Source: Hirudo medicinalis (taxonomy: Eukaryota > Annelida > Clitellata > Hirudinida > Hirudinidae). Taken from it: 64,000 bases of DNA. Location: contig MPNW01000141.1 in the NCBI GenBank assembly GCA_011800805.1, positions 249,413-313,412 on the forward strand, written 5' to 3'. Shown one piece after another: positions 22,944 through 34,387 of this stretch. Position numbers and translations under genes: made by a program. Positions within the stretch are counted from its first letter, which is position 1, and every line of letters begins with the position of its first letter. The notes below the pieces were generated by a model. The model worked only from the letters and a program-made list of their open reading frames with translations. It ran no database searches and was not told the DNA's origin.

Positions 22944-25624
22944 CTATCGCAAGATCATCTTCGTGAATTCTGATTAATAATTACATTGTTATTTATTTGT
23001 GATGCATAATTAATGACGTGTTTATGTATAATGCATTTACTAAGCCCCTCCCACCTTCGTAATCAATGGTACCGTCCCCGTTTATGTCTGCCTCCATTAA
23101 CATCTCCTCCGCTTCTTCCTCAGTCAATCTCTCTCCAAGATTCATCATGATGCTCTTGAACTCTCCGGCGCTGATGGTTCCACTTCCGTCTTTGTCAAAG
23201 ATCCTGAAGGCCTCCCGTATGTCTGAGTTCAAGTCTTCCTCGACGAATTTCTTCGCCATCAGTCGAATAAACTCCATGAAATCCACTGTACCATTGCCTG
23301 GTGGAATAGCATCGATTAATTACGTAGCATTATGCTAAATTTCCTATTTATTTGGAAAGTCAAATGTATTTATTTGTTAAATTTAGGAATTTATCACCTT
23401 TCCCGTCCATTAGTCCATTGGCAAATTGATTTGTTTAATAAGGCGTTGTTGATCGGTTTGCGTTAGCTGTCTTTAATGGATGCCAGAACGATTAAACACT
23501 GATTGGTTTTTTATTTGATTGACGAGCGGTTGATCGATGAGCAAACATCTTCTCCTATTATTGGCTCCTCACTTTGAGAAACTCCGGTATGAAATCATTG
23601 GACCTCTCCATAACAATTCAATCCTTCTTTGTCATAAACGGCTTTGCTAACCAGAAGAATATTTCAAAATAAGCTATAATTTTTGCTGATATTTGTCTTG
23701 AGACCACTTACACCGCACACATGGAATGAGATTAGAAAGAAGCATATCTTTTAAAATTGTACGATAACATTTGGAACGATAAAATGAAAATTTTAAGTTT
23801 GAAATATTAAGCTGCCAAGAAATATTGCTCTGGGTAAGAATTCTCACTGCTAATAAAATGTGACAGTATTTTCAATAAAGAATAATGTAATTCATGAGGA
23901 AATAAACTATCTTCTATAATCCATTAATTTTTGTTTTTATTGTCATTGTTATTGCCATTAAATCATTGATAATATTTTCATTTCTCCGAAAATAGACGAA
24001 CAACACTTTCAGTATGAAAAAATCAACTATTTTAGGAGGAGTTGCCGATAAATGAGTGAACAATTGGAGAACAACAGCGAGTCATCAACCTATCAGACTC
24101 GTCAATGAATGCAAATGAGGCTTTTCAAGAATTAAATTATCGTCTTCTAAACATCCCGCCAAGAAATTTAATCGTGTTTTCAAGATTCCACAACATCGCA
24201 GAACGTGTATATGTGGAAGCACCTATCAAAGAGCGGGGTCACCACAATTAAGCCCCTCCCTCTCCAATGCTGTCCAATTATATTCCTGACATTCATTGTT
24301 GCTAAATCTTCCCATTTTAATGATAGAACTTCCTTGTTTTTTTTTTACTGAAATCGTTTGTTTCGCAATTTAATTTATGTTTATGAAAATAATTTTTTAA
24401 ATTTATCAATTATTGCATTTAATAATGTCGATGTTTCAGACTTAAATACAATCATTTAATAATGCGGTCAATTTGGCAATATATCAGTAGAAGTATTTAC
24501 AACGCCATTTGAACTGAAATGGAATGATTATAAGGGAGCCGATATTTTGCGTAGGACAGTTGAACCTTATCCCCGACGCTTTCAATCAATTTTCTTCTGC
24601 CACTTGAATTGTTGTCATTTTTCGAGAATGTAAGCTTAAAAAAATCATTCAATAATTTTTCGAGCACCACCATTTTGGATCCACCACGACTGCATTGTAA
24701 GAGAATGCCAAAATCATTTGAGCCAACAATCAGCCAAATTCGGTCGTATTCTTTACGACCAAACACTGACTTCCCCTCGAAAACAACTCCTGAGTAGGTC
24801 TCAGGAAATTGGATTCATGGCAAGCAAAAGATGCTTAGCATGAGTTCGATTCAGTGATTTTAAAACAAAAAGAATCTCCGTTAAAATGCCTCAATTCTAC
24901 ACTGCTTGAACCAAAGTTTAGCGTGGCATTTGAATGTTCTTCAATCAATCAAACATTTTTTAATTCCACGAATTGATTTTAATCTTTCATAAATCATCCT
25001 CAAGTCATGTGAACAAGGAGGAATTTGAACGCGCTGGAAGTCTGGAAGTTGTTAACACTGGTGCAACTCAAAAAGCTCAAACTTAGGAACATACAAAGGT
25101 TCGAAAGCAAGACAGATTTCAATGGACGAATGTTCTGACACTTGATGAATTCCCTAAAGAAGGAGACGACGAAGCATGGCAAGGAATGGACGTGACTTAT
25201 CCACTGCTGGGTACCGAACCCTCAGACTTTCATTCACTCTGAATGACAAACTTTTGTGATCTCTCAAACTGAAGCATCCGTTTGCATGCACGTGAAACTA
25301 CGTGGGAGCCAAGAATAGCTCAATGGGGTTACTTGTTGTTGCTGTTTTGTTATTAATTTTGTCGTTTTTGTTGTTGATGCCTCGTCATGACTGTTGATAT
25401 TGTGATCATTTCTATTGTTATTGTTGTCATTATTATTATTAATTATAATATTAATTATTATTATTATTATTGTTGTTGTTGTTATTACTATTGTTGTCAT
25501 AATAATAATAATAATAATATAATATAATAATATATATTATAACTTATTATATATTATATATTATTATATATATATACATTATTGTATATTATTGTATATT
25601 ATTATATATACATTATTGTATATA

Positions 25625-25655
<31 letters not shown>

Positions 25656-25842
25656 TATATATATATTATATATAATATATAATAATATATTATAATAATA
25701 ATATATAATAATTTATATAATATATTATATTATATATATATTATATATTATTATATAATATTATTTATATAATATAATATAATAATATAAATAATATTAT
25801 ATAATAATATATAATAATATAATAATATATAATATATAATAA

Positions 25843-25874
<32 letters not shown>

Positions 25875-28800
25875 GGTGCTATTAATGCATATTAATGCAT
25901 TATAATTGTTGATTAATTTTTTTATCTCGATTAATCTTGTGATCAACATTTTAAATCTTAAATTAATAATTAATTATATTAATTAATAGCACCATCTTAC
26001 TTTACAAATAATGTCCCAATATATTGCATTTTTATCAAAAAATCAATTTTATTCGTGAAAAAATGCTCATTAGTAATTTAGAAATAGTTTTTTGTGGTTC
26101 ATTAATTGACATTTAGCCAGTTGCTGAGGAAAACGAGTCTGTTGATGTTGTCTGGAGACAAAGAAGTACTATTCTTGCTATTCACAACATGTCCAGAAAT
26201 GGAAAATAACCGTTCACAGCCGTAGCTGGAGAAGATAAGTATTTCAAGGCTAGCTTCACAACAGAGCCATGCGATGGCGCACATTTCCGCCACCATTCCA
26301 ATGGACACCAAGCTTTGTCAATTTCTTGTTCTGCTCTATAAACTAGTAATAAAGCTAAAGCTTTTCTCAGCTGCTGACACATCACAGGAACCCATCCTTG
26401 ACTTCGACAGGTGCCAAGGAAATCCTAGATCCCATAAGCATGATTAGATTCCGTCCGCATACCATATTTTACGTCCGGGCGGGCCAACCCTTATGCAATA
26501 CCCTGCATTATCCCCAACAGAAGATCCACGTAAGTTGGATAAGAAAAAGTTGATGATATCTTTGCTCGTTCTTCCCTGACTCAGAGTCATGGTGGGTATC
26601 GAACTCCGAACCTCAAACTTCTTCCGGTGGCCACTCCCACAGTCCCCGATTTTGGAAACGTTCCAGCATTACCTATACCAGGCTATGTGCTCCAAAATNC
26701 TATGTCGAAGATGATAATGATGACGACGACTGTGGCAATGATAATGGCGATGATGATGTTGACGACAACAATGATGATGATGATGACAATGGTTATGACG
26801 ATGTTGTTGTTGTTGTTGTTGCTGTTGTTGTTGCTGTTGTTGTTGTTGCTGTTGTTGTTGCTGCTGTTGTTGTTGTATTTGTTTGTTGTTGTTATTCTCG
26901 GCACGGCAAAGCTCCACCATCAAAAGTCTAAAACAACAAGCATCTAAAGCAAACAAAAGAGAAGCAATATGATTAATTTTTCTTATTCAATGAATACATT
27001 TATTTTAAATAATAAATAATAAATATAGTTAATAAAAGTTTAAACTAGAGTTAATAAAATATAGACTTATAAGGAATCAACTTCGGCCACAACTTGGCAT
27101 CCATCACCCCAATGATGACGCACGCGAGAGGTGATTATGAAATAAATTACAATTTAATTACAATTAAGTCATAAAATGTCAACAACCCACCGTCCAAATC
27201 GACCTCATCGATGATCTTGAGGAGGTCAGTTTCAGTTGGATTCTCTCCAAGAGATCTCATGACTTCTCCCAGTTCCTTGGAGGTTATCACTCCATCGCTG
27301 TTTTTGTCGTAGGCCGCGAATGCCTCCTGAAATTCTGCAGCGAAAGCATCGCATTTGAATGTGTGAATTGATCGGTTTCATTTTGAATGCCGCCGACGAC
27401 ACAACCAACTAATTAATGCGATTTTGAATTGCCGATTAGTTTTTGATAACTGAATGTAATTCATTTGAAAGAACTTTTTTCCAATTAAATGATTCTTCAT
27501 TTCAGCTTTCGTGCTCTCAGATGATTAAAGGAGTGAAAAGTGCGTCGAATATAAAACTGAATGTGAATGTAAACGTGAGGCTTAAAAACGTATTAAGGAA
27601 GACATCTTCTCCGGCACATGTTCGACTTGTTAATGCCCTCGTCAGATATTCACATTCAACATGTCATCCGAAAATAGCTTTACTCATTTTCAACAAAATT
27701 CCTTCTAATTTTTGAACGCTTACATTGAAAAATAATGAGACTTAAAAAATGGAACGTGTATGACATTTTCTATTTTCTGTTTAAGTCGAGCAGCGACATT
27801 ACAACAGCACTAATGATAGTCGTATCAAAATAAATATTAATAATATTATTCTCGTAATATTATCTCAACGTAAACATACAAATATGCAATGCATGTTGCG
27901 TGCAATGTTAAACAGTGCCAATAAACAATTAATTTAAAATCATTTGTCAGCACTTCTTAATGCCTTCCTTCAATGAAAGTCTGGAGATCACAGGATGAAT
28001 TCGTTCAGTCGAGTGAAGATAGATTTGCAAATTATTAATCTTTTAACGGGAAAATTATTTTGATTCAATAATGCAGAATAAAAGAAGGATGGAGCGGACG
28101 TGCTTACTGAAGATAAGCATTCCGAAGGCTTATTGGTGGTTGTCTCGGTTAATCATTTTGAAGCATTACGTGACACTTTCGTCGTGGCGGCATGAAGAGT
28201 TGGCGACTGTTTAAACCTCTTACCTGAACCTCTAATCGTGGTAAACAAGGCCAGAGAAGTAATTATAGAATTACATAAATTAAATCCATTGATTTCTCCT
28301 CATCACCAAAAATCCTGTAAACGACCAATCTTTGGAAGACATTAATGCTTGGTAAGTTGGCCAATTTGCAGCGTTTTCTGATACTGTTGAGATAAAGAAG
28401 AGTGGATGCAATGAGATTCGTGCTTTGCAATTGTTGTTGTTGTTGTGAGAATAGTGATTTGGACATGTTTGTAGAGAAACCAAAAGTTGAATTTTATTAC
28501 TTCTGGACTCTGCTTCATTAAAGGAGCAGATTTAAAACAGAGCGTCCATGTGGTGGAAAAAATCATGGATCTATTTTCATTTCTTGTTCATTTTCAGGAA
28601 ACTATTCTGATAAAAACTCACGCATCCCGAGAAGGCGGGAAACAGTCTGTATATCATCGCTGGTTATGATAGTGGTATCATCTCCATGATACTAATGGCA
28701 GTCTAAGATAGCAGAAAAACAGTAACAGATTTATGTCGACGATGGAGTGTTTGGTGGTCTGCAGGTGTCGATAGCCCATTTAAATAATAACCATGAACCA

Positions 28801-30010
28801 CTTAGAGGCATCTAGACTCTCCGGTAGTTAATTTATATAGCGCTGCTCACCTAAAATCTGCTGGTCTGACAGGTGCGTGATCTGTTTGGCAGCCAGAAGC
28901 CGTCTCTCTCTCTCCGCTTGTTCGCTTGCGTCACTTGATATCGACTTTGTGACCTTTAACCTTCTGCAAAAAATTAAAACTTCTGAACATCATCTTCAAA
29001 GTTTACAACGAACGTGAACAGCAACAATAACGTTCCACAAACTTTCCAAAACTTTCTCTGGAGTCTGCAGACCACGGAAAGGCGCACTGTAAACCGAGTC
29101 TCTGCATTCCAGCAGCCAGGTTTCCAGCCATCTGTTGCACGCTGTCGATGATCCGAGCTGACTTCCCGAAGATGGAACGCCTCTGCGTCTTGCTCCTGTC
29201 GTTAGTCTGAACGCACGTCGACACCGCGCTCGAGTTGTTGACGTCTGCAGTGGCGCAATTTTTGTCTTCGATGCTCACGTGACTCGTTACGTCGCTGTCG
29301 TTATCGCTGAGGTAGCTGGCGTTATTCTGCTCGCTGCTTTGGTCTTCGCTCGTCTTGACGTTGTCGACTGATGGCTGTTGAGTCTTCTTCACGATTGATG
29401 ACTGATGCTGGATAGTCATTTCCAGTTGTTGCTGGTAGATGTACTGGAGTTGATAACCTCGTAGTTCTTGCAGTTGCTTCTCGAACAATCTCTGACGCTT
29501 CTGAGCGCTGTCAATCGGCTCCTTCTGAGATTTTCGTCGAAACTTGAACCGACTTTTGATGGCTGCCAAGTTGGGGAATCGAAGTCTTGACTTTTTTGCA
29601 AGTGAACTGTGAACCGCAGACTGAGCTCCGAGCGAGGCCTCGTACCCGTCGAAACTGAGGATTTGCCTTTTCTCGACCAAGTCTTTGCAACTGAACTCCG
29701 AGGGAAAGCCGCAGCTGCATTGTTCGCATGACTCCAGTCTTTCAGGATAAGTTTGGGACTGAAGTTTGTATAACCTTCTCGAACCTTTACCAGCTGGCGA
29801 GTAATTTCCATTTGGAGAAGATAATTTCTGAAAGGAATCGATTGGAGATGAAAGACAGTCTTGTGGCGAAGGCAGATTTGGAATTCTGAAATCCTTAGGA
29901 TGAACCGCTCTGCCATGTTGTTCATTATTTGTGGTAACTTGAGAATCTGGCTTCCTAGTTGGCCGACTCACATCTCCGAAGGCAAGCGATTTGACGCCCA
30001 TGCAAACCAT
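22944..30010 (-). CDS. Calmodulin-domain protein with long basic Ser/Gln-rich N-terminal extension
   Basis: Five exons join in phase: 30010-29007, 28963-28851, 27334-27191, 23297-23055, 22969-22944, giving 509 aa. The last 150 or so residues form a complete calmodulin-like unit: a lead-in [16 protein letters not shown], then four EF-hands with canonical loops [36 protein letters not shown] and [12 protein letters not shown], and a short tail EFTKMILR. All four loops keep acidic positions 1 and 12, so all should bind Ca2+. The first 350 residues are unlike calmodulin: a Ser-rich region, a basic stretch ([14 protein letters not shown]), a Gln-rich helix-like segment, and a Cys cluster (CCCSRS) just before the EF-hand lead-in. 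The start is the first in-frame ATG after a stop. Introns 2 and 3 are long (1.5 and 3.9 kb). I do not recognise an orthologue; troponin C is excluded by the loop pattern. Confidence 0.72.
25425..25870. repeat. AT-rich microsatellite block
   Basis: About 450 bases made almost only of A and T, in (TAA)n, (ATT)n and (TA)n runs that shift into each other and contain many self-complementary stretches. It lies in the long third intron of the calmodulin-domain gene. Confidence 0.9.
26102..26395 (-). pseudogene. hAT transposase C-terminal dimerisation domain fragment
   Basis: On the minus strand one frame reads [13 protein letters not shown] and then [12 protein letters not shown]. After a frameshift a second frame continues with [31 protein letters not shown] and an N-W-L end. 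Together these are the signature of the hAT family C-terminal dimerisation region (normally P-A-x-S-x-x-S-E-R-x-F-S). The frame break and the absence of the rest of the transposase mark it as a dead fragment. It sits in intron 3 of the calmodulin-domain gene. Confidence 0.75.
26699..26885. repeat. Single N followed by (GAT)n and (GTT)n microsatellite
   Basis: A single N at 26699 is followed by impure GAT/GAC triplets and then by GTT/GCT triplets from about 26800 to 26880. In the two strands this yields long poly-Leu, poly-Gln and poly-Asn open frames. These are a by-product of the repeat, not genes. Confidence 0.9.
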
Positions 30011-33000
30011 CGGACATTGAATGCTGATTAAAAATCATCAAAATTCGTACATCAGTTCTGAGAATGTTCCTCGTATTCGATGGAAAATGTTCGTTTCACG
30101 AAGGTTCATGTTTGCGCAATTTAGGGACAGAGCTTACTAAGAGAAAGGAATTGCGGACACTTGCACTCATCAGTGGTAGCTCGCCAACGTCATCTCTATC
30201 CGACCTTCCTCCTTTTATTGGCCTCTCTTCAGACTCTCTCACCAAGCTACAATGGCGACCCTGCGCGTTCCAGCGTGTACATGAGATCCAATGTAAGCCT
30301 CGTAACCTCGGATGTTTCCTTCCTAGCTTTTAACGTGAAGAATTGGCTACTGAATAATGACGGATGATGTTAATTAGGGATTTGTAAGAAATCTTTCGTC
30401 TCGGGACGACTGTTGTGTCATTATGGCGGTGAATGGTAATAATTCATCACTGTAAAATGTTACATTGCAATAATAGCCCATTTTTTGTGTAAAAACCCCA
30501 CTACAATCAGCGAATTAGCCAACATTCATTGACGACCGGCAGTATCTTAATCGATATGCACAATCATCATCAATATCATCAACTCTTCTCCATCTTGATG
30601 ATGATGATGATGACGACGACACAAAGAAGACGGCGGCGACGATAATAGCAATGACAACATCGATGACGGCAGTGGTGCATGATGAAGATGGAATTTATTC
30701 CAGTTAGTTGTTCCTTCAGAAGTTATAGATTACAAGAAATGCCTCGAAATAGCTTCCATTATTGCCACCATTATCATGACCGTCGACGTCGTCATCACCG
30801 CCATCAACGATTGTTGTCTTCGTCGTCCTACGCTGACGTCCACCAACCCAAGTACATACCAAAAAAAATCGTGTTTTGCAGCAATTCCCATATTCTTCCG
30901 ATCAATTTTTATTTCGGATTTAGAGAAATCACAAAACTGGAAGCCAGTTTTGCCTACATGTTTGACCTTGGAAATGATCTGACTAAGGTGGAAATTACTT
31001 CTAAGAAAACAAACTGCCATATAAACTCGACTGTGTTAAACTGAGGAGTCACTTAGAAATGCACCGTGATTTGGCAATTAGTTTGGTTTTATTGCAGGAA
31101 ATTCTACTGAAAAACGAAAAGATTTTAAGAGAAAAAATAAAATTGAAAATTTTCGCCCTTACTACTTAATTAGTAGCATTGCCATGGGGTCTTAACATAT
31201 CCCAGCTTCTGCTCAAGACATCTTAAATATTCCAATATCCGATTAGCTCGGACTTAATGCAATCTAGCCGGTCATTTATGACAAGATGCTAAAAATCTGA
31301 CGTGTCAATTAGCTTTTACACAGATCTCAGATCGGACAATGTCTTCCATGGAAGTGACTGATTGTTCCTGAAGCAGCTCTCGACGCCATCTTGGAGGTCC
31401 TAGAAGGAACAAATCACTTAGCTCCGATGGCAGTAATGAATGAAGTGGTCGACAAAATGTGCTTTAGTTCGAATTCATCTGGCAATGAATATACTGACCC
31501 AATGATTTGGAGGTACTGAATTTGTAATATAATGAATCTGTTGGTAATCTCATCATTGCGTTATCGCCCATATTAAAATAATAATGCAAATTGGTGTTAT
31601 TTTAAAATCACTATTAAAAATAAAAAGTAATATCGAATAATGCTAAAATTACCATTTTATTTGTTTTGTGTTGATCAAAAATTCAATTATCATCTTTAAT
31701 AATACATACTCCAAATTGGTCGTCTGAGATAAATATGAAGAGAGGCGACTTAATATTTTAAAAGCATCGCCCTGGAATGACTGAGTGAGAAAGTGAAAAG
31801 GGGAGAGCTCGAAGAATTTTCCAGGCAATAGTTTTCCATCTAAAAGCCAGGTTGAAGAGACAAAATTTAATGAAATAACACCACAAGCGTGCTCTCGCTC
31901 TGGACAACATTCCAATGTCCACTTTCGGTTTTATTATTATTAATTTAAGAAATTGTTTAAGTAAAAAAGAAATCGAAATTTAATATAAAAAAATTTGGAC
32001 AAATTTTAGAAATCGTTGCGAAAAGTGCGATGTTTTTGATTGAGGAACCACATCCAAAAGCTGCTATTTTTAGACGCGTTTCAAGCACGCAGAGCTGTTG
32101 ATGGCTGCTCTCCTGTCGAAATGTTTCAGGCCAAAGCGGCTTCCGAACACTGAAATTACGCTTAATTGTCTCACTTTGCGCATTAATTACATGTTAGATT
32201 TGTGTTGGGACTTTTGCTAATCAGAGTCGAGTATTTCTTCCGGCTTTGTGCTCCGAACTAAACTCCTGATCGGACTCCATGCTAGGAGACATTATGGCGA
32301 TTTGTAAAAGCTTCGCGCGTCGAGTTCATGGGGGAGCTTACAGTTTATAATGTTTCCAGCGCTTTATCATAGATGCGTACTACTTCACAACTTCTAAATT
32401 AGTCATGTGAATTCTGTCCAGAAATTGCAGTAAAGAATTAGATCTTTATATATAAATTAGAAGTTTCTCTCAAATATGAACCGTTGTGAATAGGCGCATG
32501 GGTTTTGTTAATGAAAATGTCAGTATTCACAGCAGAAAGAACAATGGAACACCATGGGTTTTGTTAATGAAAATGTCAGTATTCACAGCAGAACAATGGA
32601 TCACATGAACCGAGGGCCGGATTAATGCTACAGGAAAACCACATGCTCTTTACCACTTTTGAGTTGCTATTCGGAAAAAGTGATAAGAAAGAAAGCTTAT
32701 AAAGCTTATTTCGTTGAACTTCTGGCTTCCTACCTAATGTAGATGTGTGATTCTAGCTCTTAAAGAACTTCATGCCATAAGGGGTATTTTTGGTCTCTCT
32801 TTTCTAAAGATTGTCGACTCTTTATAAAAAAAAAAATTCAAATTGCTGTGGACTTTGCCAAGGAAAATGAACCTATGTCTAAAATCGGAGCGTTACTCTC
32901 GTGCGCTGTCAATTGAAATGTTAAAATCAAAATTGTTATGCTTATTTCAGCGATGGGGATAATCCAATCAAATGTTTTATGGTAACTGAGAATTCAAGTG

Positions 33001-34378
33001 AATTAAAGACAGGCAGATGTTTAAATTAACGCCTATTCCATAACGCGGATCACGACGGATCATTGTACATTTCTGACCAAGCGTTTCCTTCTGCGGATTC
33101 CAGTTCAGATTCCAGAGGATCTCATTAAACCTTTGTATCGCTTCCTTTTTGTGCACATATAAAAATTGAATTTAAACAACCGATTTGAATATCAGCTGTT
33201 TGTACACCTGCTCGTGTCACTGTCAGGGAGGTCATTTGTGCTGCGCCCCCTCCCATGACTTTTGGTTAGAAGTAAAAAAGTCATCTCATAAAGTTGTGCG
33301 AGGGTTTGCCTCCTGTAAAAGTTGAAATGACTTTATTCTTAATTTATAAATTAATATAAATTTTACTTCAAATAAGATTACTATCAAATAAAACAACTTA
33401 TACAAGTGTATAATGGTATAAGTGTAAAAATGGGTCGTGAATCGCATGATTTGCCGATCAGATGAGAAAATTATGACAATATTGTGGGAGGTGCCAAATA
33501 TTCCAAGGCGATTTGAACTATGCTGAGTCAAATGAAATACTAGCGTTGGCACGCCGACAGGAAAAGAATGTAAAGGATTTCGAGGCTTTAATTTGATTCA
33601 GTAATAAGCAATGAATTGAACTCCAAGTCTCATTCCTAAATCAAAGGAAACTTAGCTGTGATGGGCGAATCCAAAAGGTTTCTGATTCCAGAAAGTTCAA
33701 ATGAAATTATATTACTTCCGCAAGGATGATAATCTCCATACCGAGGTCGCTTCTCTAAATTCACCTTCGATCAGCAAAGTTTAACACCACCTTCCAATAC
33801 GGCTTAAATAATGTAGTGATTAGAGTGAATATTAATTTAATTTTCGATGCACTAATCAGGACTAACCAGCTTTCAGAGGTACAAGCATTAACTAAGAGTC
33901 GGCCTTAATGTTACTGTTACTCATTCAGAAGCAGGGCATTTAACCTCTTTCGGCTGTAAAATGATTCTAAAGTTTGATCCCATCCATTGCCAATGTAATT
34001 GCCTTAAAACTCAAGAATGCCATCCATGAAATATCAAATGCTAAAACAAAGTTTTAAAAAGTTACATTCTGTCCAATTGTTGAAACTTACATTTCCTCGC
34101 CCCTTTATTTGTTGTTATTTATTTTATCTACTTTTCCTTGGTTGTCACAGCATTGCCCAAGCTAACCTATTTCTTCCATTGTCACATATCCGTCAACAGT
34201 AAAATTCGCACCTTCTTTCATCTCACCCGTTATATAAAGATTCTTATCTACTTGTCGCAATAATATAATAATTTGTGACAGGTTATCCCCTAGGCCGGAA
34301 TTATATTCCATTGGAATTTCGTGGGTTTTTTTTGTTCAGAAAATTAAAAAAAAAATGCAACGGGCTAATTTAAAACAT
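30011..34378. other. Gene-poor spacer between the calmodulin-domain gene and DDX27
   Basis: 4.4 kb with no supportable gene. It contains a GAT/GAC-rich simple repeat around 30595-30670, and a tandem duplication of about 48-50 bases with a 56-base period (32497-32600). The proximal part should hold the promoter of the calmodulin-domain gene. Open frames such as 30679-31044 and 31649-31915 are translations of biased sequence. Confidence 0.5.
32497..32600. repeat. Two-copy tandem repeat, 56-base period
   Basis: The segment starting CATGGGTTTTGTTAATG at 32497 is repeated from 32553, almost without change. The first copy has a 4-base insertion (AAGA or AGAA) near its end. It is a simple local duplication in intergenic DNA. 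Confidence 0.85.
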
Positions 34379-34384
34379 TTTATT
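34379..34384 (-). terminator. Polyadenylation signal AATAAA of the DDX27-like gene
   Basis: AATAAA on the minus strand begins 3 bases after the TGA stop at 34390-34388, so the 3' UTR is expected to be very short. Confidence 0.6.
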
Positions 34385-34387
34385 CTG

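Noticed and set aside
25195..25225. B-box-like GGTTCGGTACCC on the minus strand
   Set aside because: An isolated motif without an A box; expected by chance.
26560..26650. tRNA-like B box on the minus strand (GTTCGATACCC)
   Set aside because: No A box at a workable distance and no stem pairing; too weak to call a SINE.
26627..26956. Long open frames with poly-Leu, poly-Gln and poly-Asn on both strands
   Set aside because: They are translations of the (GTT)n/(GAT)n microsatellite, contain the N at 26699, and have no splice or domain support.
22944..27334. Troponin C
   Set aside because: All four EF-hand loops are intact and the linker pattern is calmodulin-like; invertebrate troponin C normally has inactive loops.
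30679..31044. 121-codon open frame with His/Arg-rich start
   Set aside because: It runs through GAT/GAC-type simple sequence and has no domain or splice context.
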